Assembly (NCBI RefSeq): GCF_010093205.1
Contig: NZ_PDWN01000008.1
Location: 124,001 to 188,000 of the forward strand
Length of the DNA stretch: 64,000 nt
Source: Pseudoxanthomonas daejeonensis
Lineage (GTDB): Bacteria; Pseudomonadota; Gammaproteobacteria; Xanthomonadales; Xanthomonadaceae
Direction of reading: 5' to 3'
Of the stretch, positions 47,120 through 55,929 are shown piece by piece. The position numbers and the translations under genes are program-made. How positions within the stretch are numbered: the stretch's first letter is position 1; each line of letters opens with the position of its first letter. The notes beneath the pieces were generated by a model. It did no database searches, was not told the DNA's origin, and saw only the letters and a list, made by a program, of their open reading frames with translations.

Positions 47120-48535
47120 TCACATGAACGAATCGGCCAGTCGCGACAGGCCTTCCAGGCTGCGCCGCCACGAAGGGCGCCGTTGCCATTGCTCCAGGGA
47201 CAGCATCTGCGAATGGGCGAGGTAGTCGGTTTCGATCTCGTGCATGCGCGCCACCACGTCGCGGTCGTAGCACAGCAGGCCGATCTCGGCGTTGAGCGCG
47301 AAGGAGCGGATGTCCAGGTTGATCGAACTTACCAGCGCGACCGAATCGTCCACGCTCAGGTGCTTGGCGTGCATGAAGTGCGGCTGGTACAGCGCGATCT
47401 TGACTCCGGCCTGGAGCAGTTCCTCGTAGTAGGACTGCTGGGCCAGCAGCAGCACGCGCTTGTTGTTGGTCGCCGACAGGACCAGCTGCACGTCCACGCC
47501 CGACAGCGCGGCGATGCGCAGCGCGCTCATGGTCGCGTCGTCGGGCACGAAGTAGGGCGTGGTCAGCACCAGCCGGTGCTGGGCCAGGTGGATCAGCGAG
47601 TTGACCGTCTCGCCGGCGTTTCCGAACGGATACGCCGGACCGCTGGGCAGCAGCTGCGCGGCCACGTCCTCGTCGTGCACCGGCCGCGCCGGCGAGACCT
47701 CCAGCATCTGCCCGGTTTCCAGGTACCAGTCGCTGGCGAACACCGCTTCCATGTGCGAAACGATCGGCCCGCGCACGCGCGCGACCAGTTCGCGGTTGGG
47801 GTGGCCGCGCACGAAGACCGCGTCGGCCAGGTTCTGCGAACCGACGTACCCGACGTGGTCGTCGATCACAGCGATCTTGCGGTGGTTGCGCAGGTCCATG
47901 CGGCTGCTGCGCCGCCAGCGCAGGCCGCCAGGCATCATCCGCTGGACCTCGACCCCGGCGGCACGCAGCGGGCCGGCGAAGCGCCGGTAGCCGCGCTTGG
48001 CGCCGACCGCGTCCAGCAGCAGCCGGCAGCGCACGCCGCGTCCGGCCGCGCGCACGAGCGCAGCCGCGACCGCCTGGCCCACGGCGTCGTCGAACATCAG
48101 GTAGTACAGCAGGTGCACGCGTTCGCGTGCGGAATCGATGTCGGCGATGAGGGCGGCGATGGATCCGTCGTAGTCGTCGAGCAGCTCGACCGCGTTGCCG
48201 CGCACCGGCATGAAGTCGCCCATCCGCTCCACCAGCGGCACGGTCTCGGCGGCAGGGCCGATGGGCGGCGGCTGCCAGCGCAGCGCGCTCTGCGGGATCT
48301 GGCCTTCGCGGACGGCGAGCGAGGCCCGGTCCTGGCGCCGCCGCCGCTGGCCGGAGATCCATGGCTGGCCGACCAGCAGGTACAGCGGCAGCCCCAGCAG
48401 CGGCAGGAAGAACACCAGCAGCAGCCAGCTGCGCGCGGCGGCCGGCACCGAGCGGCTGGGGATCCACCACAGGGCGGCCAGCCGGATCGTCCAGTCCAGG
48501 GCCAGCAGGGTGGTGCCGATCGTCCAGTAGTCCAT
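47120..48535 (-). CDS. cls: Cardiolipin synthase (phospholipase D family)
   Basis: The 471-residue product makes cardiolipin from phosphatidylglycerol at the inner membrane. It has two N-terminal membrane helices (WTIGTTLLALDWTIRLAALW; SWLLLVFFLPLLGLPLYLLV) and the two HKD active-site motifs of the phospholipase D family: HRKIAVIDDHVGYVGSQN and HAKHLSVDDSVALVSSIN. YPFGNAGETVNSLIHLAQHR and the ending RRSLEGLSRLADSFM are typical of bacterial Cls. ATG 48535 places the first helix right after the start; the open frame upstream is not protein-like. Confidence 0.93.
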   Translation of the reverse strand: MDYWTIGTTLLALDWTIRLAALWWIPSRSVPAAARSWLLLVFFLPLLGLPLYLLVGQPWISGQRRRRQDRASLAVREGQIPQSALRWQPPPIGPAAETVPLVERMGDFMPVRGNAVELLDDYDGSIAALIADIDSARERVHLLYYLMFDDAVGQAVAAALVRAAGRGVRCRLLLDAVGAKRGYRRFAGPLRAAGVEVQRMMPGGLRWRRSSRMDLRNHRKIAVIDDHVGYVGSQNLADAVFVRGHPNRELVARVRGPIVSHMEAVFASDWYLETGQMLEVSPARPVHDEDVAAQLLPSGPAYPFGNAGETVNSLIHLAQHRLVLTTPYFVPDDATMSALRIAALSGVDVQLVLSATNNKRVLLLAQQSYYEELLQAGVKIALYQPHFMHAKHLSVDDSVALVSSINLDIRSFALNAEIGLLCYDRDVVARMHEIETDYLAHSQMLSLEQWQRRPSWRRSLEGLSRLADSFM

Positions 48536-48602
48536 GGCGCTGCCGGGTCCGTTCGCTGAACCGGATTCTGCACGGTTTCCGCATGGCGCCGGCGCCACAA
48601 CG

Positions 48603-48626
48603 CAAAAGCCCGCCGGAAGGCGGGCT
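48603..48626 (-). terminator. Rho-independent terminator of rpmB-rpmG
   Basis: On the minus strand AGCCCGCC, loop TTCC and GGCGGGCT form an 8-bp stem followed by TTTGCG; with the last stem T this gives a four-T run. It stands about 50 nt after the rpmG stop and before the cls gene. Confidence 0.8.
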
Positions 48627-48676
48627 CTGCGGATCTTCGTCCTTGCATCCCGGGGCGGACCCCGGAGGCGGAAGGC

Positions 48677-48841
48677 TTACTTGATCTTGCCTTCCTTGTA
48701 GATCACGTGCTTGCGGATGGTGGGATCGTACTTCTTGATCTCCATCTTGGCAGGCGTGTTCTTCTTGTTCTTGTCGGTGGTGTAGAAGTGGCCGGTACCG
48801 GCCGAGGAGATCAGGCGGATCTTGTCGCGCTTGGAAGCCAT
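48677..48841 (-). CDS. rpmG: 50S ribosomal protein L33
   Basis: This short gene encodes 54 residues beginning [20 protein letters not shown] and ending [11 protein letters not shown], the standard L33 of the cysteine-free (zinc-independent) type. The typical [17 protein letters not shown] segment is present. It follows rpmB after 13 bp, the usual bacterial rpmB-rpmG pair, and is followed by a terminator. L33 lies near the E site of the 50S subunit. Confidence 0.97.
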   Translation of the reverse strand: MASKRDKIRLISSAGTGHFYTTDKNKKNTPAKMEIKKYDPTIRKHVIYKEGKIK

Positions 48842-48854
48842 GGTCGATTACTCC

Positions 48855-49091
48855 TCAGATCTTTTCGCCGCGTGCACGCAGCTCGGCCAGGACGGTATCG
48901 ATACCGTTCTTGTCGATGGTGCGCAGCGCAGCAGCGGAAACACGCAGCTTCACCCAACGGTTCTCGGAGGCCACCCAGAAGCGGCGCTCGTGCAGGTTGG
49001 GGAGGAAACGGCGGCGGGTCTTGTTGTTCGCGTGCGAGACGTTGTTGCCGCTCTGCACGCCCTTGCCGGTTACTTGGCAAACTCGGGACAT
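48855..49091 (-). CDS. rpmB: 50S ribosomal protein L28
   Basis: The 78-residue product begins [20 protein letters not shown] and contains [19 protein letters not shown] and [17 protein letters not shown], the normal L28 sequence; length equals that of E. coli L28. ATG 49091 is chosen because homology begins there. It is transcribed with rpmG from a promoter about 160 nt upstream. Confidence 0.97.
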   Translation of the reverse strand: MSRVCQVTGKGVQSGNNVSHANNKTRRRFLPNLHERRFWVASENRWVKLRVSAAALRTIDKNGIDTVLAELRARGEKI

Positions 49092-49260
49092 ACGCACCTC
49101 GAAAGGTCTGGTGTCGCCCATAGCCCGGGAGACGGCGGCCCCGCGGCCTTTCCATGTGGACGGGCCGTACGCGATGCGGGAAGGGATTCGACCGCGAAGG
49201 CAGCCCCGGATCGCGCTCCCGGGCTACCGATCCGGACATGCCGGACGCAGCGAGCCGCGC

Positions 49261-49289
49261 ATTATGCCGGGGCAAGTAGCTGATTGCAA
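49261..49289 (-). promoter_or_regulatory. Sigma-70 promoter of rpmB-rpmG
   Basis: On the minus strand TTGCAA (complement of 49284-49289) and CATAAT (complement of 49261-49266) are separated by exactly 17 bp. The predicted transcript starts near 49254, leaving a leader of roughly 160 nt before rpmB. Confidence 0.65.
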
Positions 49290-49327
49290 CCGGGTTTGAC
49301 CCTTCAGGGCGGGCGTCCGCCCCCCGC

Positions 49328-51142
49328 TCAGGGCGCCCGGGAAGCCCCGCCTGCCGGGCCGGCGACCCTGGCCGCGTCGATGAACGCCCCGATCCTGGCC
49401 TCCAGCACCGGCAGCGGCACCGAGCCCTCGGCCAGGACCGCGTCATGGAAGGCGCGGATGTCGAACCGGTCGCCCAGCTCGGCCTCGGCCCGGCCGCGCA
49501 GGCGCACGATGGCGATCTCGCCCAGCTTGTAGCTCAACGCCTGGCCCGGCCAGGAGATGTAGCGGTCGACCTCGGTGGTGATCTCGTGCTCGGACAGGGC
49601 GGTGCGCTCGCGCAGGTAGGCCAGCGCCCGGTCGCGGCTCCAGCCGTAGTGGTGCAGGCCGGTATCGATGACCAGCCGGCTGGCCCGCCACATCTCGTAG
49701 GTCAGCCGGCCGAAGTCCTCGTACGGCGTCTCGTAGACGCCCATCTCCTTGCCCAGCTTCTCGGTGTACAGCGCCCAGCCCTCGCCATAGGCGGAGATGT
49801 AGCTGTCGCGGCGGAACGCCGGCAACGCCTTCTGCTCCTGGCTCAGTGCCGCCTGCAGCGCGTGGCCGGGCGAGGACTCGTGCAGGGTCAGCGCCGGCAG
49901 GTTGTACAGCGGCCGCGAGGGCAGGTCGTACGTGTTGACCCAGTAGGTGCCCAGCCCGCCACGGCCGGCGGTCCAGAACGGGGCGATGTCGTCGGGCACC
50001 GGCACGATGGTGAAGCGGCCGCGCGGCAGGGTGCCAATGTAGCGGCCGATCTGGCCGTCCACGCGCTTGGAGATCCAGGCGGCGCGATCGAGCAGCTCCT
50101 GCGGCTGGGTCACGTAGAACTGCGGGTCGGTGCGCAGGAAATGCAGGAAGTCCTGGAACCGGGTCTGCTCGCTTCCGCCCTTGAAGCCGACCCGGTCGAT
50201 GATCGCGTCCATCTCGCCCTGGATCCGCGCCACCTCGGCCATGCCGATCCGATGGATCTCCTGCGGGGTCAGGTCCAGCGTGGTGTAGCGGCGGATCTGC
50301 TGGCGGTAGTAGGCCTTGCCGTCGGGCATCGCGTTGGCGGCCAGGGTGGTCCGCGCCTGCGGTACGTATTCGTCGCGGAAGAACCCCTGCAGCCGGGCGA
50401 ACGCGGGAATCACCGCATCGCCGATCGCCGCCTGCGCCGCTTCGCGCAACGCCTGCTGCTCGGTGGCCGGAATCTGCGCCGGCATGTCCTTGAACGGGGC
50501 GTAGAGCGCCGACGCAGTCGGATCCTCAAGGCCAGCGACGGCGGCGATCGAGCCTTCGCGTCCTTCCAGTACTGCGCGCGGCACGCTGAAGCCCCGCGCC
50601 AGGCCCGCGCGCATGTTGTCGGTCTGCTGGTCGAAGTAGCGCGGCACGTCGTTCAATCGCGCGATGTACGCGCGATAGGCGGCGGCGGTGTGCATCGGCC
50701 GCCGCGCCATGAAGTTGAGGTTGGCCCAGAACGAGCTGTCGGAGTTGAACGGCATCTCGTAGCCGCGCAGCCGGGTCTCGTCGGCCAGGTCCTGGACCTG
50801 GGCGCGATAGATCGCCAGGTTGACCTGGTTGGCGGCGGACAGCTGCGCCGGATCCAGCGCGTCGAGCTGGCGCAGCACGTCGTTCCAGGCCGCGAGCCGG
50901 CCGTGCTGCGCGGCCGGCGATACGTCGGGCAGGTCCGGATTGAGGTTGCCTTCCGTGGCGGCGCTGTCCTCGTCGCCCAGCCCGTTCTGTGCCTGCCGCC
51001 AGGTCCATTCCTTCTCGTAGATCGCCTGGAAACGCTTGTCCGCGTCACTGGCGACGGCCACCGGAGCGGTATCGGCGAATGCCGCGCCGGCGATGGGCAG
51101 GGACAGGGCGAGCAGCAGGGCGACGGAAAGTGGACGACTCAT
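49328..51142 (-). CDS. DUF885 family predicted exported metallopeptidase
   Basis: The 604-residue product has a signal peptide (PLSVALLLALSLPIAGAAFA) and the DUF885 core. The zinc-binding motif is LTLHESSPGHALQAAL (HExxPGH form), with a distal ligand region SAYGEGWALYTEKLGKEMGV and later WPGQALSYKLGEIAIVRLR. FWTAGRGGLGTYWVNTYDL is also usual for the family. These proteins are predicted zinc-dependent carboxypeptidase-like enzymes of the periplasm; the natural substrate is unknown. It stands alone, with rpmB upstream and the LAB_N gene beyond its start. Confidence 0.88.
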   Translation of the reverse strand: MSRPLSVALLLALSLPIAGAAFADTAPVAVASDADKRFQAIYEKEWTWRQAQNGLGDEDSAATEGNLNPDLPDVSPAAQHGRLAAWNDVLRQLDALDPAQLSAANQVNLAIYRAQVQDLADETRLRGYEMPFNSDSSFWANLNFMARRPMHTAAAYRAYIARLNDVPRYFDQQTDNMRAGLARGFSVPRAVLEGREGSIAAVAGLEDPTASALYAPFKDMPAQIPATEQQALREAAQAAIGDAVIPAFARLQGFFRDEYVPQARTTLAANAMPDGKAYYRQQIRRYTTLDLTPQEIHRIGMAEVARIQGEMDAIIDRVGFKGGSEQTRFQDFLHFLRTDPQFYVTQPQELLDRAAWISKRVDGQIGRYIGTLPRGRFTIVPVPDDIAPFWTAGRGGLGTYWVNTYDLPSRPLYNLPALTLHESSPGHALQAALSQEQKALPAFRRDSYISAYGEGWALYTEKLGKEMGVYETPYEDFGRLTYEMWRASRLVIDTGLHHYGWSRDRALAYLRERTALSEHEITTEVDRYISWPGQALSYKLGEIAIVRLRGRAEAELGDRFDIRAFHDAVLAEGSVPLPVLEARIGAFIDAARVAGPAGGASRAP

Positions 51143-51256
51143 GCGGGGCCGGGATGCTCGGGGGAAACGCCGATCATCCCATCCCGGCGCGCCCGGTCCA
51201 TGTCCCGGAAGTCGGGTCGGCCCGTGACGACGGTCGCGGCGCCGCGCCGAACGTCG

Positions 51257-51598
51257 TCAGTGCGTGGCCCGGTCGCGTCGCCAGCCGCGGTGGCGGATGT
51301 CCAGCACCAGGTTGTAGAGCGCGACGAAGGTCGGGAACAGGTTCTGCAGCACGCCCACCGAATCCTGCTTGGCCGAGAACAGGAAGTAGCTCAGCGTCAT
51401 CAGGCTGCCGAGCACGCTCATGTACCAGAACAGGCGCGGGATCACCGGCCTGCCGGCGCGGCGCGTGGCCACGAACTGGACCAGCCAGCGGCCACCGAAC
51501 ATCAGCGCGCCGGTATAGCCGATGAGTTTCCAGCCGGTGACATGCAGGCCGGTCCAGGCCAGCCATTCCAGCTGCCGGTTGAGCTCGAAGAATTCCAT
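51257..51598 (-). CDS. Small membrane protein with lipid-A-biosynthesis N-terminal (LAB_N) domain
   Basis: The 113-residue product is mostly three hydrophobic helices: GWKLIGYTGALMFGGRWLVQFVA, LFWYMSVLGSLMTLSYFLF and LQNLFPTFVALYNLVLDI, each quoted only in part as the helices run on. This is the LAB_N domain, also found at the N-terminus of some lipid A disaccharide synthases and as a small partner of GT2 enzymes that charge polyprenyl phosphate. It begins 1 bp after the stop of the GT2 gene, so it is probably the membrane partner of that enzyme. Confidence 0.85.
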   Translation of the reverse strand: MEFFELNRQLEWLAWTGLHVTGWKLIGYTGALMFGGRWLVQFVATRRAGRPVIPRLFWYMSVLGSLMTLSYFLFSAKQDSVGVLQNLFPTFVALYNLVLDIRHRGWRRDRATH

Positions 51599-51599
51599 C

Positions 51600-52322
51600 T
51601 CAGCGCTCCTCGACCGCCGTCCGGCGGCTGCGGGTGATCAGCCAGGCCACCCCGCGCAGGTCGCGGATGCCGACCAGCGCGCGGTCCAGGTTGTTGTACT
51701 TGGACACGCCCGCGGTGCGTGGCCGGTGCGCGACCGGCACGCTGACCGTCTTCCAGCCCGCGCGCTGGACCAGCGCCGGCAGGTAGCGGTGCATGTGGTC
51801 GAAGTAGGGCAGGTCGAGGAACACGGCGCGCTCGAACAGCTTGATCCCGCAGCCGGTATCGGGGGTGTCGTCGCGCAGCATCCGGGCGCGGATCGCGTTG
51901 GCCCAGCGGCTGGCCCAGCGCTTGGAACCGGAGTCGCGCCGGTCCACGCGCCAGCCGGCGAACAGCTTCACCTCCGGTGCGGCCGCATCGCGCGCGGCCA
52001 GCAGCTTCGGGATGTCGGCCGGGTCGTTCTGGCCGTCGCCGTCGAGGGTGGCGATCCACGCCCCGCGCGCCGCCTTGACCCCGTTGCGCACCGCGGTGCT
52101 CTGCCCGCTCTGGGTCACGTGGCGCAGCACGCGCAGTTCCGGCACCTGCGCCTTGAGCGATTGCAGGACCGCCAGCGAGTCGTCGCGCGACTGGTCGTCG
52201 ACGTAGACGATCTCGAACGGCGTGCGGCCACGCAGCGCGGCGACGATCTCGCCGACCAGCGGGGGAATGTTGTCGCGTTCGTTGAAGACCGGGACGACGA
52301 CGGAAAGCTCGGGTGGGATCAT
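51600..52322 (-). CDS. Family 2 glycosyltransferase, polyprenyl-phosphate type
   Basis: The 240-residue product has the DPM1/ArnC-like GT-A fold: LSVVVPVFNERDNIPPLVG, EIVYVDDQSRDDSLAVL, WIATLDGDGQNDPADIP (DxD site), then RDDTPDTGCGIKLFERAVF and HRPRTAGVSKYNNLDRAL. Enzymes of this type transfer a sugar from a nucleotide to polyprenyl phosphate on the inner face of the inner membrane. It lacks the large C-terminal membrane domain of ArnC, which may be supplied by the adjacent LAB_N protein. The upstream epimerase, 30 bp away, suggests galacturonate as the sugar. Confidence 0.88.
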   Translation of the reverse strand: MIPPELSVVVPVFNERDNIPPLVGEIVAALRGRTPFEIVYVDDQSRDDSLAVLQSLKAQVPELRVLRHVTQSGQSTAVRNGVKAARGAWIATLDGDGQNDPADIPKLLAARDAAAPEVKLFAGWRVDRRDSGSKRWASRWANAIRARMLRDDTPDTGCGIKLFERAVFLDLPYFDHMHRYLPALVQRAGWKTVSVPVAHRPRTAGVSKYNNLDRALVGIRDLRGVAWLITRSRRTAVEER

Positions 52323-52352
52323 GGCGTCGTTCGCAAGGTGGGAATCAGGGGG

Positions 52353-53318
52353 TCAGGCCGCGTCCCCGAAATAGTCGCGGCACCAGTGCACCACCGGCGG
52401 CAGTCCGGTTTCGATCGGGGTGTGCGGCTCGAAGCCGAACGCCGCCTTCGCCCGCGCGGTATCGGCCATGGTCTCGACCATGTCGCCCGGCTGCATCGGC
52501 CGGTACTGCCTGCGCGCCGGCTGGCCGGCGGCCTGCTCGATGACCGCGATGAAATGCTCGAGTTCGACCGGGGTGTGGTTGCCCAGGTTGAAGACCCGGT
52601 GCGGCACCGTCCCGGCCGGCGGATGGTCGAGCGCGCCGAGGATGCCGGACACGATGTCGGAAACATGTGTGAAATCGCGGCGCATGCGGCCCTGGTTGAA
52701 CACCTCGATCTCGCGCCCGGCCAGCACCGCGCGCGCGAACAGCAGCGGCGCCATGTCCGGGCGGCCCCACGGGCCGTACACGGTGAAGAAGCGCAGGCCG
52801 GTCGCGGGCAGCTCGTACAGCTGGGCGTAGGTGTAGGCCATCAGTTCGTTGGCGGCCTTGGTCGCGGCGTACAGCGAGCGCGGCTTGTCGATGCGCTGGT
52901 CTTCGGAGAACGGTGGCGTCGCCGAGTCGCCATACACCGAGCTGCTCGAGGCGTAGACCAGGTGGCCGATGCCGCGATGCCGGCACAACTCGAGCATATT
53001 GACGAAGCCATCAAGGTTGCTGGCGACATAGGCGTGCGGATTCTGCAGGGAGTAGCGCACGCCGGCCTGCGCGGCGAGGTGGACGACGCGATCAGGCTTC
53101 ACCTCGTCGAACAGCGCGGCCAGTCCGTCGCGATCCACCAGGTCCAGCGCGCGGATGTCGATGCCCGGGCACAGCGCGGCTACGCGGTCGCGCTTGATCG
53201 CCGGGTCGTAATAGGCGTTGTAGTTGTCCAGGCCGACGACGCGTTCGCCGCGAGCGGCCAGCGCCTGGCAGGTGTAGGCACCGATGAAGCCGGCGGCGCC
53301 GGTGACGAGGACGGTCAT
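52353..53318 (-). CDS. NAD-dependent epimerase, probable UDP-glucuronate 4-epimerase
   Basis: The 321-residue product is an extended short-chain dehydrogenase: NAD site TGAAGFIGAYTCQALAARG, LDNYNAYYDPAIKRDR, HLAAQAGVRYSLQNP, the catalytic S/Y-x3-K in YASSSSVYGDS and SLYAATKAANELMA, and TVYGPWGRPDMAPLLFARAV. NYNAYYDPAIKRDR and YGPWGRPDMA are typical of the UDP-glucuronate 4-epimerase group rather than GalE. It would make UDP-galacturonate. It is the first gene of a cassette with the GT2 and LAB_N genes. Confidence 0.88.
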   Translation of the reverse strand: MTVLVTGAAGFIGAYTCQALAARGERVVGLDNYNAYYDPAIKRDRVAALCPGIDIRALDLVDRDGLAALFDEVKPDRVVHLAAQAGVRYSLQNPHAYVASNLDGFVNMLELCRHRGIGHLVYASSSSVYGDSATPPFSEDQRIDKPRSLYAATKAANELMAYTYAQLYELPATGLRFFTVYGPWGRPDMAPLLFARAVLAGREIEVFNQGRMRRDFTHVSDIVSGILGALDHPPAGTVPHRVFNLGNHTPVELEHFIAVIEQAAGQPARRQYRPMQPGDMVETMADTARAKAAFGFEPHTPIETGLPPVVHWCRDYFGDAA

Positions 53319-53451
53319 GGGGGAGCCCGTGTCAGCTGGCGGCATTGTCGCAAGCGCCGGGTGAACAGGGAATCGCCGCCCGGCACGCCGTCGTCGACCG
53401 GCCTGGGCCATCTCGCGTTGGCCGGCATGCGTCGCCGGCCGCGGCCCGATA

Positions 53452-54369
53452 CTAGGACGGACGGACCCGCAGCCGCTCCAGCACGCCTTCCAGCGAGTCC
53501 AGGTCGGCGTAATGGATCACCAGCTTGCCCTTGCCGCCCTTGCCGTGGGCGATGGCGACCTTGGCGCCGAGCGACTCGGACAGTTCGGTTTCCAGCGAGG
53601 CGATGTCGGGCTGCTGCGCGCGCGCGGTGGCGGCCTTGCGCGCGGCATTGCCGCTGGCCGGCACCTTGCCGGCGGCGAACTGCTGGGCGCGGTGTTCGAC
53701 CTCGCGCACAGACCAGCCGTGTTCGGCGGCCTCGTAGGCCAGCTTGCTGGCCAGCTCCGGCGACAGGGTCAGCAGAGCGCGGGCGTGGCCCATCTCCAGC
53801 CGGCGCGACTCGAGCAGCGCGCGTATCGCGGGTGGCAGGTCGAGCAGGCGCAGCAGGTTGGACACCGCCGCGCGCGAACGGCCGACCGCGGCGGCGGCCT
53901 CGGCGTGGGTCAGCGAGAATTCGTCGATCAGCCGCTGCAGCGCCTGCGCTTCTTCCAGCGGGTTGAGGTCTTCGCGCTGGATGTTCTCGATCAGCGCCAT
54001 GGCGATGACGGTGCGGTCGTCCAGCTCGCGCAGGACCACCGGCACTTCGCTCAGGCCGGCCAGTTGCGAGGCGCGCCAGCGGCGCTCGCCGGCGACGATC
54101 TCGTACTGCCCGGGTGCCAGTTCGCGCACGACGATCGGCTGGATCACGCCCTGCGCCTGGATCGAGGCCGACAGCTCCTCGAGCTTGGCCGGGTCCATGT
54201 CGCGCCGCGGCTGGTACTTGCCCGGCTGCAGCTGGCCCACCGGCAGGGTGCGCATCACGTCGCCCGGCTGCGGCTGGTCGGCCTGCTCGGGCGGGGTGGC
54301 CGCCGCGCCCTTGGGGCCGAGCAGGGCTTCCAGGCCGCGGCCCAGGCCGCGCTTCTTCGCCGTGCTCAT
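53452..54369 (-). CDS. parB: Chromosome partitioning protein ParB
   Basis: ParB binds parS sites and spreads as a CTP-dependent clamp for chromosome segregation. The 305-residue product begins STAKKRGLGRGLEALLG, followed by the ParB/Srx domain (YQPRRDMDPAKLEELSASI; the CTP-binding YEIVAGERRWRASQLAGL; ALIENIQREDLNPLEEA) and a helix-turn-helix (LTHAEAAAAVGRSRAAVSN). The C-terminal dimer domain ends in LVIHYADLDSLEGVLERL. ATG 54369 overlaps the parA stop (ATGA). I saw no parS-like GTTTCACGTGAAAC in the window. Confidence 0.97.
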   Translation of the reverse strand: MSTAKKRGLGRGLEALLGPKGAAATPPEQADQPQPGDVMRTLPVGQLQPGKYQPRRDMDPAKLEELSASIQAQGVIQPIVVRELAPGQYEIVAGERRWRASQLAGLSEVPVVLRELDDRTVIAMALIENIQREDLNPLEEAQALQRLIDEFSLTHAEAAAAVGRSRAAVSNLLRLLDLPPAIRALLESRRLEMGHARALLTLSPELASKLAYEAAEHGWSVREVEHRAQQFAAGKVPASGNAARKAATARAQQPDIASLETELSESLGAKVAIAHGKGGKGKLVIHYADLDSLEGVLERLRVRPS

Positions 54370-55163
54370 GCGGCCTCCACCGGGCGCAGGCCGCGTTCGC
54401 GTTCGTGCTGGCGCCGGATCACTTCGCCGGCCAGGCCCAGGTAGGCGACGCCGCCGCGCGAGGCGGCATCGTAGCCGACGATGCTCTGGCCATGGCTGGG
54501 CGCCTCGGCCAGGCGCACGTTGCGCGGCACGATGGTCCGGAACACGCGGTCGCCGAAGTGTTCGGTCAGTTCGGCCGACACCGCATTGGCCAGGTTGTTG
54601 CGCACGTCGAACATGGTCCGCAGCACCCCTTCGATCTCCAGTCCCGGGTTCAGGCGCTGGCGCAGCGCCTCGATGGTTTCCACCAGCGCGCTCAGGCCTT
54701 CCAGCGCGTAGTACTCGCACTGCATCGGCACGATCACCGAGTCGGCCGCGGTCAGCGCGTTGAGGGTCAGCAGCGACAATGCCGGCGGGCAGTCGATGAT
54801 GATGAAGTCGTACTCGCCGCGCAGCGGTTCCAGCGCGATCTTCAGCTTCTGCTCGCGGCCGTCGACGTCCATCAGCTGGATCTCGGCGGCGGTCAGGTCG
54901 ATGTTGCCCGGCAGCAGGTCGAAACCTTCGGCGGTGGTGTGGAGGATGGAGCGCGCATCGCGCTCGCCCAGCAGCACGTCGCAGGTCGATGCCTCCAGCT
55001 CGCGCTTGTCCACGCCGCTGCCCATGGTCGCGTTGCCCTGCGCATCCAGGTCCACCAGCAGCACGCGCTTGGGAGTACGCGCCAGCGCGGCGGCCAGGTT
55101 GACCGCCGTGGTGGTCTTGCCCACGCCTCCCTTCTGGTTGGCGACGGCGATGATGCGAGCCAT
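54366..55163 (-). CDS. parA: Chromosome partitioning ATPase ParA
   Basis: The 265-residue product is a deviant Walker-type ATPase that works with ParB to move chromosome origins. It begins MARIIAVANQKGGVGKTTTA (Walker A with the signature lysine), and has VLLVDLDAQGNATMGSG, DFIIIDCPPALSLLT (Walker B) and VIVPMQCEYYALEGLSAL. ATG 55163 fits homologues; the frame upstream is open but adds a non-conserved tail. Gene order rsmG-parA-parB is classical near bacterial origins. Confidence 0.97.
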   Translation of the reverse strand: MARIIAVANQKGGVGKTTTAVNLAAALARTPKRVLLVDLDAQGNATMGSGVDKRELEASTCDVLLGERDARSILHTTAEGFDLLPGNIDLTAAEIQLMDVDGREQKLKIALEPLRGEYDFIIIDCPPALSLLTLNALTAADSVIVPMQCEYYALEGLSALVETIEALRQRLNPGLEIEGVLRTMFDVRNNLANAVSAELTEHFGDRVFRTIVPRNVRLAEAPSHGQSIVGYDAASRGGVAYLGLAGEVIRRQHERERGLRPVEAA

Positions 55164-55221
55164 GCGGGAACTGCCTTGGTTGCGGGACGCCGAGGGTCCG
55201 GAACGGGCCATTATGCGTATT

Positions 55222-55860
55222 TCAAGTCGCCCGGCCCACCTCGACCAGGTGCCGCTCCGCGTCCAGTCCCGGCACGGCGAGCGGGTGTACTGCCAGCGAG
55301 GTCCAGCCAGCCGGCAGCGCGGCGATTTCCTCGACCGGGTTCACGCCTTTCATCGCCAGCAGGCGGCCGTGCGGGGCGAGCAGGTGGCCCCCGACCTCGA
55401 GGATCCCGGCCAGGGTATCGAGCGCGCGGGCGGTGATCTGGGCATAGGCACCCGGTTCGGCGACCGCCTCGGCGCGTGATTCGGCCACCCGCGCGTTGCC
55501 CAGCTTGAGCTGGCGCACGGCCTCGCGCAGGAAGCGCGCCTTCTTGCCGTTGCTCTCGACCAGGGTCACCTGCAGGTCCGGGCGCACGATCGCCAGCGGG
55601 ATGCCGGGCAGCCCCGGCCCGGTACCCAGGTCGGCCAGCGCGCCGGGCTGCACGAACGGGTGCATGGCCAGCGAATCGAGCAGGTGGCGCACCACCATCT
55701 CGTCGGGATCGCGGATCGCGGTGAGGTTGTAGGTCCGGTTCCAGCGCAGCAGCAGGGCCAGGTAGTCGAGCAGGGGCCTGGCCAGGGCGCGGTCCAGGTC
55801 GAGCGTGGCCAGGCCGTCGTCCAGGCGCTGGCGCAGGGCGGGGGAGAAGGGAGTGTCCAT
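55222..55860 (-). CDS. rsmG: 16S rRNA (guanine-527-N7) methyltransferase
   Basis: RsmG methylates G527 in the decoding region of 16S rRNA using SAM. The 212-residue product carries the N-terminal [20 protein letters not shown], the SAM site [18 protein letters not shown], the acidic [14 protein letters not shown] and [16 protein letters not shown] chose ATG 55860 over an upstream TTG at 55866. parA follows after 58 bp on the same strand, and the three genes probably form one transcript. Confidence 0.96.
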   Translation of the reverse strand: MDTPFSPALRQRLDDGLATLDLDRALARPLLDYLALLLRWNRTYNLTAIRDPDEMVVRHLLDSLAMHPFVQPGALADLGTGPGLPGIPLAIVRPDLQVTLVESNGKKARFLREAVRQLKLGNARVAESRAEAVAEPGAYAQITARALDTLAGILEVGGHLLAPHGRLLAMKGVNPVEEIAALPAGWTSLAVHPLAVPGLDAERHLVEVGRAT

Positions 55861-55929
55861 GGGCAAAGTATCGCCGATGGTGCGTCCTCGCCCGCGATCC
55901 GTTTCCAGGAACGCCGGGGCGACCGCAGC

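Noticed and set aside
45693-48605. Apparent 970-residue single minus-strand protein
   Set aside because: Only the part from 47081 downward (FAD/NAD(P) protein) is protein-like. The rest is antisense-frame sequence overlapping cardiolipin synthase, which is encoded in another frame.
53452-55860. Replication origin or parS site near rsmG-parA-parB
   Set aside because: No parS-like GTTTCACGTGAAAC, DnaA-box cluster, dnaA, rpmH or mnmG was seen in the window.
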